NCBI GenBank assembly: GCA_963788215.1
Contig: CAWBFX010000003.1
Location: 1 to 64,000 of the forward strand
Origin: AC-32 sp963788215
GTDB taxonomy: Bacteria; Actinomycetota; Thermoleophilia; Gaiellales; Gaiellaceae
Direction: 5' to 3'
DNA: 64,000 nt
This document shows positions 52,993 through 61,149 of the stretch, piece by piece. Numbering within the stretch: position 1 is the first letter of the stretch; the number at the start of each line of letters is the position of its first letter. The notes under the pieces were generated by a model. The model was not told the DNA's origin. It did no database searches and was given only the letters and a program-made list of their open reading frames with translations. Position numbers and translations under genes: made by a program.

Positions 52993-53672
52993 GCGGCCAC
53001 CCCGCGGATCAGCTCGACGAGCATCGTCGTGAGCGTCTCGAACGTCTCGTTGCCCTCCTCCGCGGAGGCCTCGGCGGGCGCCCCGCAGTACGCCTGCTCC
53101 ATCCCCATGGCGAGGAAGTCGGTGCGGCCGGCGCCGATCGCCGCCGGCATGTCGACGTGCCGCTCCTCGAGCGCGGCCATCCGTTCGGCGTGCACGAGCT
53201 CGGGCCGGTCGGCGAGCACGAGCGAGGTCTCGTAGCGCCCGGCGTGGCACGAGCCTGAGCGGAACTCATCGGTCAGCCGCTCGGCATTCCGGCGGCGGGT
53301 GAGGTCGAGGAGGGGCAGGCCGGTCGACCGCAGCGTCTCGACCTGCTCCGGCTCGAAATGGCTGTTGACGAGAACGAGAGCGCCGACGGACTCGGCGATC
53401 TCGGTCACGAGCGAGCGCAGCGTGTCCTCCCCGATCGACACCGCGCCCTTGAACCCGGCCGCGTAGCGCGTGACGCCGTAGTGCACGGGAGGCAAGACGA
53501 GCACCGGGATCTCGCCCTCGAGCCGTTCCGCGGCGCGGTGGCAGATGCCGAGCGAGATCAGCGTGTCCGTGACGAGCGGCGCGTGCGGCCCGTGCGGCTC
53601 GACCGCGCCGAGCGGCAGCAGATGCACCGCCTCCTCGGGGATGTCCGTGTAGGCCAGGTAGCCGTAGTTCAC
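52989..53672 (-). CDS. Creatininase-family amidohydrolase (candidate N-formylkynurenine hydrolase)
   Basis: 227 aa. Creatininase fold: LLPLGAVEPHGPHAPLVTDTL with the Glu/His/Asp metal ligands and SCHAGRYETSLVLADRPELV with the second His/Glu set. The usual NGHGGN loop is altered to NSHFEPEQ. The family hydrolyses cyclic amides and formamides. Located in a tryptophan operon that has KynA and KynU but no KynB, it is a candidate for the missing formamidase step, or for a lactam or ring hydrolysis later in the pathway. GTG start at 53672, overlapping the ACMR stop. Confidence 0.85.
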   Translation of the reverse strand: MNYGYLAYTDIPEEAVHLLPLGAVEPHGPHAPLVTDTLISLGICHRAAERLEGEIPVLVLPPVHYGVTRYAAGFKGAVSIGEDTLRSLVTEIAESVGALVLVNSHFEPEQVETLRSTGLPLLDLTRRRNAERLTDEFRSGSCHAGRYETSLVLADRPELVHAERMAALEERHVDMPAAIGAGRTDFLAMGMEQAYCGAPAEASAEEGNETFETLTTMLVELIRGVAA

Positions 53673-55627
53673 GCCCGAACCTCCCCAAGTAACACAGTGT
53701 TACTTGGCTGGATCGAGCGCTCGATCTCGGTCTGCGGCAGGTCGAGCAGGACGAGATCCGCGCGGCCGGCGCCGACGATCGTGTTCGCCTCGTCCAGCGT
53801 GGTCAGGTAACCCCCGACGATCGTCGGCACCCGTGCCTCGTTGCGCACGCGGTCGCTCAGCGCGGTCAGGAAGCCGCGCCGGTATTCCGGCCGGTCGTCG
53901 TGCACGGTCTGGCCCGCCTCGACGTGGATCAGGTCGCAGCCGTGTGCGGCGAGCTCGCGCGCAATCGCGATCCCGTCCTCGACGGTGTTCCCGCGCGGAT
54001 GCCAATCCGTGACCGAGAAACGCACCGCGAGCGGGCCGGCCCAGGCCGCACGCACGGCCTCGAGCACGCGCAGCGGAAACCGCAGCCGGTCGGCCTCGTC
54101 GTTCGTGAGCGGTGACAGGTAGCTGCCGAGCAGGTAGCCGTGCGCCATGTCGAGCTCCAGCACCTCGGCGCGCGCCTCGCCCGCCGCGGCGACGAATGCC
54201 TCGAGCACTCCGTCCTCGTCCGGCTCCCCGGGAACCGCGCCGAACGGCCCGTACGGTCGCTGCGTCGGCGCCACGACCGGCCAGCCGTCGGCGAGCGGGA
54301 GATCGACGCCGCGGCTCCGCGGCTGAGTTGCGGCGCGCCGGCCGGCGTGCGTCAGGCGAAGCAGGAGCTTGCCCTCAGGCCGCGGAGCATCCTCGGCGGA
54401 AACTCGTCCCTCCGAGCTGACCGGGATCGAGCTTTCGACGAGCTCGAAGCGGTTCTCGAACCGCACTCCGCGGACCTCGAACGGCGCGAACGCGGGCGGC
54501 GGCGAGACCTTCCGGCCGCCGAGCCAGGCGTCCAGCGCCCGCGTGAACTGCGCGTCGCGCACCCCGAGCGTCGCGTGCGTGATCCGACCGCTCCGCGTGA
54601 TCAGGTTGAAGGCGAACTGGATCGGCTCGAGGTGCGAGTAGCTCGCGATTCGTCCGAAGTAGGCGGCGCTCTCGCTGGCGGCGTCCTGCGTGCGCTCGAC
54701 GTACGGCCCCCGCTCCAGCTCGTAGTCCACGAAAGCCGCGCTCAGGTCCCAGCGCCGCCGCGCCAGAGCCGCCGCGAGGGCGATCGAGTCCTCCATGGCG
54801 AGCTTCGTGCCCGAGCCGATCGAGAAGTGGGCGGTGTGCGCGGCATCGCCGAGCAGGACGACGTTGCCCTCGTGCCAGGTCTGGTTCGTGATCTTCGGGA
54901 AGTCGAGCCAGAGCGACCGGTTCGAGAAGAGCTCCCGGCCGCGCAGCTCGTTCGCGAACAGCTGCTCGCAGAACGCGAGGCTCTCCTGCTCGTCCAGCTC
55001 GTCGAGGCCGGCTGCGCGCCACACGTTCTCGGGGCACTCGACGATGAACGTCGACATCCGCTCGTCGTACGGGTACGCGTGCGCGTTGAAGAGCCCGTGC
55101 TCGGTCTCGCGGAAGGCGAACGTGAACGCGTCGAAGACGTGGTCGGTGCCGAACCAGACGTACTTGCTGCCCTCGGTCCGCACCCTGGTGCCGAAGTCGA
55201 CCAGCCGCCGGACGAGGCTGTTCGCGCCGTCCGCGGCCACGACCAGATCGGCCTCGGGAAGCTGCTCGACCTCGACGCCGAACTCGAGCGCGACGCCGAG
55301 CTCGCGGCAGCGCCGCTGCAGGATCTCGAGCAACCGCTTGCGCGCGATCGCGGAGAAGGAGTGGCCGCGCGACGAGAGCTCGCGGCCCTGGAAGCGGATG
55401 TCGATCCGGTCCCAGCGCGCGAACGTGTCCGTGATCTCGAGGTGCGTCTCGGGATCGGCGTCGCGGAGGGCGCCGAGGGTCTCCTCGCTGAAGACGACGC
55501 CGAAGCCGAAGGTCGCGTCGGGCGGATTTCGCTCGAGGACGCGCACGTCCACGCCGCGGTCGAGCTTGCGCAGCAGGATCGCGAGGTAGAGCCCGGCCGG
55601 GCCGGCGCCGACGATCTCGACCCTCAC
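53669..55627 (-). CDS. 2-aminobenzoyl-CoA monooxygenase/reductase (ACMR)
   Basis: 652 aa fusion. The N-terminal ~390 residues are a flavin hydroxylase (EIVGAGPAGLYLAILLRKL, the DG motif VVAADGANSLVRR, GNVVLLGDAAHTAHFSIGSG). The C-terminal ~260 residues are an Old-Yellow-Enzyme barrel (LELDMAHGYLLGSYLSPLTN, RFSVTDWHPRGNTVEDG). This domain order is the ACMR of Azoarcus evansii, which hydroxylates 2-aminobenzoyl-CoA and then reduces the ring. The OYE half looks short: the usual N-terminal barrel strands are partly missing. A palindromic repeat encodes SNTVL near its end. ATG at 55627. Confidence 0.93.
   Translation of the reverse strand: MRVEIVGAGPAGLYLAILLRKLDRGVDVRVLERNPPDATFGFGVVFSEETLGALRDADPETHLEITDTFARWDRIDIRFQGRELSSRGHSFSAIARKRLLEILQRRCRELGVALEFGVEVEQLPEADLVVAADGANSLVRRLVDFGTRVRTEGSKYVWFGTDHVFDAFTFAFRETEHGLFNAHAYPYDERMSTFIVECPENVWRAAGLDELDEQESLAFCEQLFANELRGRELFSNRSLWLDFPKITNQTWHEGNVVLLGDAAHTAHFSIGSGTKLAMEDSIALAAALARRRWDLSAAFVDYELERGPYVERTQDAASESAAYFGRIASYSHLEPIQFAFNLITRSGRITHATLGVRDAQFTRALDAWLGGRKVSPPPAFAPFEVRGVRFENRFELVESSIPVSSEGRVSAEDAPRPEGKLLLRLTHAGRRAATQPRSRGVDLPLADGWPVVAPTQRPYGPFGAVPGEPDEDGVLEAFVAAAGEARAEVLELDMAHGYLLGSYLSPLTNDEADRLRFPLRVLEAVRAAWAGPLAVRFSVTDWHPRGNTVEDGIAIARELAAHGCDLIHVEAGQTVHDDRPEYRRGFLTALSDRVRNEARVPTIVGGYLTTLDEANTIVGAGRADLVLLDLPQTEIERSIQPSNTVLLGEVRA
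53685..53707 (-). repeat. Intragenic palindromic repeat, copy 2 (perfect 23-bp palindrome)
   Basis: Two exact 11-bp arms (53685-53695 and 53697-53707, CCAAGTAACAC and GTGTTACTTGG) around a single central base. It lies in the last codons of the ACMR gene, 13-35 bp upstream of the creatininase-family start. It shares 18 identical bases, in the same reading phase, with 13975-13992. Confidence 0.65.
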
Positions 55628-56469
55628 GCGAGCGCCTCCTGGAGCCGCTCCAGCTCGTCGATGTCCGACACGGTCGGAAAGAGGACGAGCTCGTCGCAGC
55701 CGGCCTCCTCGTAGCCGCGGACGTAGTCCTTCACGGCGCGGGCACTCGTCAGGTTGCCCGCCGCGATCTTCTCCGCGAACGGCCCCGTGAACGCGTAGTA
55801 GTCGCGCAGGTACGCGTCACCCCGCGCCGTGTCGCCGAACGCGAAGTACCCCTGGCCCCAGAGCCTCGGCTTCCCGGGCCGGCCGAGGTCGCCCCACGCG
55901 GCGAGCGCCCGTCCGGCGGCGCTCGCGAAGGCCCGCGGCGGGCCGCCGTTGTGCGCGTAGCCGTCCGCGTAGCGGGCCATGCGCGAGTACGCCTGGCCGC
56001 TCAGGCCGCCGACCAGGATCTCGATGCCCTCGCGCGAAGGCCCGACGCGGTCGCCGTCGACGTTGCCGCGGATGTACGCGAGCTGCTCGCCGAGGCGCTT
56101 CCCGCGGCCCTTGTGGTCGACTCCGGCCGCCTCGAAGTCCTCCGTCCGCGCGCCGACCGCGAGCCCGAGCGTCAGCCGCCCGCCCGAGATCCCGTGCACC
56201 GACGCAGCCTGCTTGGCGAGCAGCGCGGTCGAGCGGAGGGGGCCGATCGCGATCATCGTCGCCAGCCGCACGCGAGAGGTCGCGGCCGCGGCCGCGGCCA
56301 GCACCGCGAACGGCTCGAAGCTGTCGTAGACCACGCGGTCGAGGACGGCGACCGACGAAAAGGGCCCGGCATCGGCGCGGCGCGCCCAGTCGAGCAGCAG
56401 CTCGCCGGTCGCGCCCGGCACGGTCGTGGGGACTCCGACTCCGATGTTCACGGCCGCACGAAGCTTCAC
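55624..56469 (-). CDS. Luciferase-like monooxygenase (LLM) class flavin/F420-dependent oxidoreductase
   Basis: 281 aa TIM-barrel. VLDRVVYDSFEPFAVLAAAAA, TMIAIGPLRSTALLAKQAASV and GGRLTLGLAVGARTEDFEAAG are LLM/MER-type signatures; actinobacterial members often use F420 instead of FMN. First gene of the tryptophan operon (ATGA overlap with ACMR). It may supply a reductant-dependent step on the alicyclic CoA intermediate; this is inference from position. It is separated by only 12 bp from the divergent thioesterase start. Confidence 0.87.
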   Translation of the reverse strand: MKLRAAVNIGVGVPTTVPGATGELLLDWARRADAGPFSSVAVLDRVVYDSFEPFAVLAAAAAATSRVRLATMIAIGPLRSTALLAKQAASVHGISGGRLTLGLAVGARTEDFEAAGVDHKGRGKRLGEQLAYIRGNVDGDRVGPSREGIEILVGGLSGQAYSRMARYADGYAHNGGPPRAFASAAGRALAAWGDLGRPGKPRLWGQGYFAFGDTARGDAYLRDYYAFTGPFAEKIAAGNLTSARAVKDYVRGYEEAGCDELVLFPTVSDIDELERLQEALA

Positions 56470-56481
56470 ACTTTGCGGGCG

Positions 56482-56874
56482 ATGCTGGAAATCGAGCCGT
56501 CACCCTTCGACCGCCACTACGGGCTCGAGCTCGACGAGGCGACCGACGAGCTCGTGCGCGGCCACGTCCCGGTTCGTGACCACGTGCTGCAGCCGGTCGG
56601 GCTCGTGCACGGCGGCGTCCACGCGTCGATCGCGGAAGCGCTCGCCTCGGTCGGCACCAACGTCGGCGTCATGCCGGACGGTGACGTCGGCCTCGGGATG
56701 TCGAACAACTCGACCTTCCTGCGCTCGATCCGGGAGGGCACGATCCACGCCACCGCGCGCCGCGTCCACCGCGGCCGGACGACCTGGGTCTGGGACGTGG
56801 AACTGAAGGACGACGACGGCCGGCTGTGCGCCGTCAGCCGAGTGACGATCGCAGTCCGCCCGCTTCGGACTTGA
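56482..56874 (+). CDS. PaaI-type hotdog thioesterase
   Basis: 130 aa. LVRGHVPVRDHVLQPVGLVHGGVHASIAEALASVGTN carries the hotdog HGG signature (about residues 45-50) and the catalytic acidic residue; NNSTFLRSIREGTIHATARRVHRGRTTW completes the fold. Such enzymes release CoA from stalled or aromatic acyl-CoAs, a salvage role common beside aromatic-CoA catabolic operons. It is divergent from that operon. ATG at 56482 is chosen because the frame upstream overlaps the LLM gene. Confidence 0.92.
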   Translation: MLEIEPSPFDRHYGLELDEATDELVRGHVPVRDHVLQPVGLVHGGVHASIAEALASVGTNVGVMPDGDVGLGMSNNSTFLRSIREGTIHATARRVHRGRTTWVWDVELKDDDGRLCAVSRVTIAVRPLRT

Positions 56875-56901
56875 TCCGCCCTGTGCGAGGGTTGACCCAG
56901 C

Positions 56902-57780
56902 GTGCAGATCGCACTCGCACTGGTGCTCACGATCGTCTCGACCTGCGCCCTCGACCTCGGGTATCTGCTCCAGCACAAGGCCGCCTCGAGCCTGCCGCGG
57001 CTTTCGCTTCGCCGGCCGGTCGCTTCTGTGCGCTCACTGCTCGGCGAGCGGCGGTGGCTGATCGGCTTCGGCGTCCAGGGCGGGGGATTCGTCCTCTACG
57101 TCGTCGCGCTCGCTCTCGCGCCCCTCTCGCTCGTCCAGGCGACCGCCGCGGGTGGGATCGGGATCCTCGCGATCATGGTCTCGCGGATCACGCACGTCCC
57201 GCTGACGAGGCTCGAGCGAATCGGGGCCGCCGTCTCGGTCGCCGGCCTCGCGCTGCTCGGCGTTTCGCTCGTCTCGACGCACGGTGAGGGAAGCGGGGCG
57301 ACTTACACCTGGGTCGGGGTCTGGCTCGCCGCGTCAGCGGTGGGCGCGGTCACGTGCATGACGTTCCTCGCGCGTCCGATCGGACGAGCCCCCGCACTGG
57401 GCATCGCTTCCGGAATTCTCCTCGCCGCCGGGGACGTGGCGACCAAGATGGCCGTCTCGGGCGGGCTCGAGAACTTCGCCTTCCTCGTCTGTCTGATCGT
57501 CTTCTACGGCGCCGGCACGGCCGTTCTGCAGGCCGCCTTCCAGCGGGGCGGCGCGCTCACGACCGCCGGCCTGTCGACTCTGTTCACGAACGCGCTCCCG
57601 ATCGCGGCCGGCATGGTGCTCTTCCAGGAGCCGTTTCCCAGCGGGTGGGTCGGCGCCGTTCGCGTCGCAGCGTTCGCGGCGGTGATCGCCGGGGCCGTGT
57701 TGCTCGCGGCCCGCTCGAAAGAGGTCGAACCGCGCCCGCGAGGGCGGGAGCTATCCGGCTTTGCGCCGATCGTCGGCTGA
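56902..57780 (+). CDS. DMT-superfamily (EamA-like) transporter
   Basis: 292 aa from GTG 56902. About nine or ten hydrophobic helices, two halves with EamA-like patterns (QATAAGGIGILAIMVSRI; LPIAAGMVLFQEPFPSGWVG near the C-terminus, the typical last-repeat signature). It probably exports a small metabolite. It starts 27 bp after the thioesterase gene on the same strand, so it may export products or intermediates of the neighbouring aromatic pathway; this link is only positional. Confidence 0.85.
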   Translation: MQIALALVLTIVSTCALDLGYLLQHKAASSLPRLSLRRPVASVRSLLGERRWLIGFGVQGGGFVLYVVALALAPLSLVQATAAGGIGILAIMVSRITHVPLTRLERIGAAVSVAGLALLGVSLVSTHGEGSGATYTWVGVWLAASAVGAVTCMTFLARPIGRAPALGIASGILLAAGDVATKMAVSGGLENFAFLVCLIVFYGAGTAVLQAAFQRGGALTTAGLSTLFTNALPIAAGMVLFQEPFPSGWVGAVRVAAFAAVIAGAVLLAARSKEVEPRPRGRELSGFAPIVG

Positions 57781-57808
57781 CGCCCCATTGAGTCGAGGAG
57801 GAAAAGAG

Positions 57809-57882
57809 AGCGGATGATGGGATTCGAACCCACGACCTTCTGCATGGCAAGCAGATGCTCTAGCCAACTGAGCTACATCCGC
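57809..57882 (-). tRNA. tRNA-Gly (GCC)
   Basis: 74-nt cloverleaf on the minus strand. Acceptor GCGGATG/CATCCGC, D-arm AGCTCAGTTGGCTAGAGC, anticodon arm TCTGC-TTGCCAT-GCAGA with anticodon GCC, and T-arm GTGGGTTCGAATCCCAT. The discriminator is U and CCA is not encoded. A short T-rich stretch (CTCTTTTCC) follows. Confidence 0.97.
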
Positions 57883-57906
57883 GTAGCGCGGCCAGTATAG
57901 CCGCCG

Positions 57907-58305
57907 CTAGGCGCGGTCCAGGGCCTCGTTCACGAGGCTGTCGGCAAGCTCGTTGTGGGCGCGGCGGACGGCTGTGTACACAACTTTCTCGAGCCCGTCG
58001 GCCAGCTCCGACGCCTCGCCGTGAAGGGCTCGCAAAGCATCGTTTTTGACCTTGTACTCGCCGCGCATCTGCTTGACGAGGAGCTCGGAGTCGGAGACGA
58101 CCTCGAGCTCGGTCACGCCGAGCTCCAGCGCCTTCTCCAGCCCTGCGAGCAGCGCCCGGTACTCGGCGACGTTGTTGGTCGCGACGCCGATCGTCTCGCC
58201 ACGCGCGTCGAGGACGTGGCCGTCGTCGCTCTCGAGCACGTAGCCGTACGCGGCCGGGCCGGGGTTGCCACGGGCGCCGCCGTCGGTCGAGAGCCGCGCC
58301 TTCAC
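57907..58305 (-). CDS. Ribonuclease HI family protein
   Basis: 132 aa. RNase H fold with the catalytic Asp in LSTDGGARGNPGPAAYG, Glu in NNVAEYRALLAGLEKAL, Asp in VVSDSELLVKQMRGEYKVK and a final Asp in ARRAHNELADSLVNEA (DEDD set complete). It is the short YpdQ/Rv2228c-N-like type without the basic protrusion. It removes RNA from RNA-DNA hybrids. ATG start at 58305, GTGA/ATGA-style overlap with the next gene upstream. Confidence 0.94.
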   Translation of the reverse strand: MKARLSTDGGARGNPGPAAYGYVLESDDGHVLDARGETIGVATNNVAEYRALLAGLEKALELGVTELEVVSDSELLVKQMRGEYKVKNDALRALHGEASELADGLEKVVYTAVRRAHNELADSLVNEALDRA

Positions 58306-58610
58306 AGCAGCGGATAGACGTCGAACGCGGGCTCCTCGTACGGATGCGCGTGTCTGAGCGCCTCGACGACCTCGGCCTGGCGCTCCTCCGGGAAGACGGT
58401 CTCCAGCCGAAGCTCGGCCACACGCTGCTCGCGCCCCGCTTGGCCGACGGACGGCTCCGTGCCCTCCCCCCCAAAGAAGGTCCCGGTGCCCTCCGTGTAC
58501 CAGGAGCAGCGCTCGTAGTCGCCGATCCGCCCGGCACCCGCCTCGAAGAGCGCGTCGCGAAGCGGATCGAGCGCTTCGCGGGGCACAAACACGACGAGCT
58601 TCCGGTCCAC
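58302..58610 (-). CDS. Stand-alone Nif3/YqfO-insert (CutA/PII-like) domain protein
   Basis: 102 aa. KLVVFVPREALDPLRDALFEAGAGRIGDYERCSW, TFFGGEGTEPSVG and HPYEEPAFDVYPLL match the PII/CutA-like domain that is inserted in some Nif3-family (YqfO) proteins, here alone and complete. It probably trimerises; the ligand is unknown. It overlaps the RNase H gene by 4 bp and is co-transcribed with it. Confidence 0.88.
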   Translation of the reverse strand: MDRKLVVFVPREALDPLRDALFEAGAGRIGDYERCSWYTEGTGTFFGGEGTEPSVGQAGREQRVAELRLETVFPEERQAEVVEALRHAHPYEEPAFDVYPLL

Positions 58611-58633
58611 GCCGGGACCTCAGACTCCCGCAC

Positions 58634-59470
58634 GTGGCGCAGGCTTCGTTCGAGCGGGCTCGCGAGCTGGTCTACCGCTCCGGACGCGTGCTCGAGCGGC
58701 GGTTGTTCGAGCGGCTCTTCGAGGACGGCGACGCCGAAGGAGTGGTCAGCGCCGTGCTCGCCTACCGGAACGCCGACGGCGGCTTCGGCCACGGGCTCGA
58801 GCCGGACAAGCTCGCGCCGCAGAGCCAGCCCCTGGACGTCCAGTTCGCGCTGCAGGCCCTCACCGACGCGGGTGCCGAGGGCCGCGACATCGGGGACGCG
58901 ACGTGCGGCTTCCTCGAGCCGCTTGCCGACGAGCGCGGCCTCGTGCCGATCGTCCTCCCCTCGGTGGCCGACTACCCGCGCGCCGAGCACTGGGGCGACG
59001 GCAACTTCCCGCCCGGGATCAACCCGACGATCGCGATCGCCGGCTACCTGAACGGATTCGGCGTCGAGCATCCGTGGCTGACGCGGGCGACCGAGACGTG
59101 CCTGGAGACCCTCGAGCACGAGACTCTCGGCGAGGCACACGAGATCGCCGCCGCGGCCGTCTTCGTCGAGCACGTCCCGGAGGCGCGGCACCTCGCGCCA
59201 AGCCTGGCCGAGGCCCTGCCGAAGGCGCAGTGGTTCCTGGCCGACCCGAGCGGCGAGGGCTACGGCGTGCCGCCGACCAAGTTCCCGCGGGAGTGGTTCG
59301 ACGACGAGCTCTACGACGCGCACCTCGACCGGCTCGAGTCTCAGCAGGAAGAGGACGGCGGCTGGCCCGTCGCCTGGCAGCCGCCGGGCCCGGGCTCGCT
59401 CGCGGCCTGGCGCGCGATCCTCACGATCGAGGCGCTCCGCACGCTGAGGGCGAACGGCCGGCTCGACTAG
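58634..59470 (+). CDS. Terpenoid-cyclase/prenyltransferase-like alpha-toroid protein
   Basis: 278 aa from GTG 58634. Repeated toroid helices with NADGGFGHGLEPD near residue 50 and SQQEEDGGWPVAW near 240, the QW-like DGGF/DGGW motifs of squalene-cyclase and prenyltransferase alpha-toroids. No DxDD or zinc motif for catalysis was found, so it may be a binding protein. It is divergent from the Nif3-insert gene and ends by overlapping the cell-wall hydrolase gene by 4 bp. Confidence 0.8.
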   Translation: MAQASFERARELVYRSGRVLERRLFERLFEDGDAEGVVSAVLAYRNADGGFGHGLEPDKLAPQSQPLDVQFALQALTDAGAEGRDIGDATCGFLEPLADERGLVPIVLPSVADYPRAEHWGDGNFPPGINPTIAIAGYLNGFGVEHPWLTRATETCLETLEHETLGEAHEIAAAAVFVEHVPEARHLAPSLAEALPKAQWFLADPSGEGYGVPPTKFPREWFDDELYDAHLDRLESQQEEDGGWPVAWQPPGPGSLAAWRAILTIEALRTLRANGRLD

Positions 59471-61089
59471 ACGTCGGCCTGCAGGAGCCGCAAGCGGCGC
59501 GCCGCGTTCGAGGCGACCGCGACGTGGATCGCCTCGGGCTCCTTGATGTAGGCAATCACGTTGAGCGCCTCGAGCCGGTCGAGCACGAACTGCAGCGCGG
59601 CCGCCTGGCGGCGGTTCTGGTACGAGCGCGCCAGGTCGAACGCGTAGCCGGTCGTGTGCAGCGAGTACGAGCGCGCGGCGTTCTCGTTCACCCGCTTGAG
59701 CGCGTTCTGGTACTTCAGGTCACGCACCGCGCTCGTGATCAGGAGCGGCCGCCGTGCCCCCGAGAGGTCGTGCACACGGTCGCCGAGGTACAGCAGAACG
59801 CTGAGAGCTCCGGGCCGCAGCGCGCGGTAGATCCGGCGGTCGTGGCGGACGCGGTGCGCCATCTGGCCGAGAAACGGGGAGATCGCAAGGTGCGTCTTGC
59901 GTGAGGAGCCGGGGATCCGCACCAGCGTGTGCCGGCGCTCGGCCTGGACGATGTCCTTCGGGCGGGCGAAGCGCCACGTGTGCGTCCGGGGATGGAGCAC
60001 TTCCTCGGCCGAGTTCTTCTGCCCCTGCAGCCACTCGTCCGCCTGCAGCGCGCGGGAGTTGTGGCGGTACAGCCACATGATCCGCTCGGCCGCGAGCACC
60101 TTCCAGTAGTAGTTGCGCGTGTCGTCGTTGAGCGCGTTCAGGCGCGTCCACGCTCGCGGGTGGCGGTCGGGCGACGAGGTGAAGAAGAGCTTGGCGTAGG
60201 ACAGATGATCGGCACGGACGATCCTGGCCGTCGAGGCGCTCAGCGTCGCGCCGGCCCAGTGGGCGATCACGCCCTGGAGGTTGCCGATGCCCATGTGGTA
60301 CGAGGCGACAGCGAGGTCGTCGCGCCCGAGGTAGCCGCGGGCGACCGTCAGGTAGCGGACCATCGCCCGGACCGCGGCTCCGGGATCAAAGCGCTGGTCC
60401 ACCTGCCGGCGGATCGCGGCGAGCTGGTTGGCTCTCCCCACCTTCCCCCGCGCGAGTGCCCGGTTGATCCGGTAGGTGAGCTTGCGGCTGCGGCGGAGGT
60501 CGACCCGCATGTGCAGGAAGCCGGCGCCGGTCTCCGCGACGATCTGCGTGAGTCCCGAGGCCGCGACCGGGTCGGAGCCCGCGATCGCGTCCGAGTAGCC
60601 GCCGCTCTCGAGGAAGACGATGCCTTCGAGCGTGTTCGCGCTGAAGCCGCTGCCGCGCGCCTCGGCTTCGATCAGACCCCGCCAGCGCCCGACCCGCTGA
60701 GCTGTCGCGACCGCGCCGTGCGAGCTGTTGACGTAGAGGACGTGCGCGAGCCCGGCCGCCGCATAGCGCTGCAACCGCCCGGGCGACGTGGCGCGCAGGA
60801 TGTATCGGTGCCGGCTGAGGTGGCGAGCATGCCGGACGCGATGCACCCGGATGGCCTTGCGGCGCTTCACATGCCTGCTGCGGTGCGCGCGAACGCTGTG
60901 GTGGCGAACGACCTTGCGATGAGCCTTCTTCGGCGCCGCCTGCGCGCCGGACGGGTGGCTCAGAAGCGCGTAGCCCGAGGCAGCGCTGAGCGCGACTGCG
61001 GCCGCGACGGCCCAGAGCCCGAGCGCGCGCAGGTCTTCGCCCCAGCGCGCGAGCACGGCAGCCGCAACAACGGATAGACGCCTTTCCAC
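59467..61089 (-). CDS. Exported lytic transglycosylase fused to an M15-like D,D-peptidase
   Basis: 540 aa. One N-terminal membrane/signal helix (LWAVAAAVALSAASGYALL), a strongly basic His/Arg/Lys linker (about 55-100), then an SLT-like lytic transglycosylase domain: GIVFLESGGYSDAIAGSDPVAASGLTQIV, with catalytic Glu in LESGG, and ASYHMGIGN. The C-terminal ~200 residues resemble M15/VanY-type peptidases (LITSAVRDLKYQNAL, YSLHTTGYAFDLARS, EAIHVAV) with His/Asp/His zinc ligands. Both glycan and peptide bonds of murein could be cut by one protein. ATG at 61089. Confidence 0.85.
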   Translation of the reverse strand: MERRLSVVAAAVLARWGEDLRALGLWAVAAAVALSAASGYALLSHPSGAQAAPKKAHRKVVRHHSVRAHRSRHVKRRKAIRVHRVRHARHLSRHRYILRATSPGRLQRYAAAGLAHVLYVNSSHGAVATAQRVGRWRGLIEAEARGSGFSANTLEGIVFLESGGYSDAIAGSDPVAASGLTQIVAETGAGFLHMRVDLRRSRKLTYRINRALARGKVGRANQLAAIRRQVDQRFDPGAAVRAMVRYLTVARGYLGRDDLAVASYHMGIGNLQGVIAHWAGATLSASTARIVRADHLSYAKLFFTSSPDRHPRAWTRLNALNDDTRNYYWKVLAAERIMWLYRHNSRALQADEWLQGQKNSAEEVLHPRTHTWRFARPKDIVQAERRHTLVRIPGSSRKTHLAISPFLGQMAHRVRHDRRIYRALRPGALSVLLYLGDRVHDLSGARRPLLITSAVRDLKYQNALKRVNENAARSYSLHTTGYAFDLARSYQNRRQAAALQFVLDRLEALNVIAYIKEPEAIHVAVASNAARRLRLLQADV

Positions 61090-61149
61090 TCTCTCTGACC
61101 CCAGTCCTTCGAGCGGTCAGAGTAGCCGGGTTCTGCCCGGTTTGTGCGC

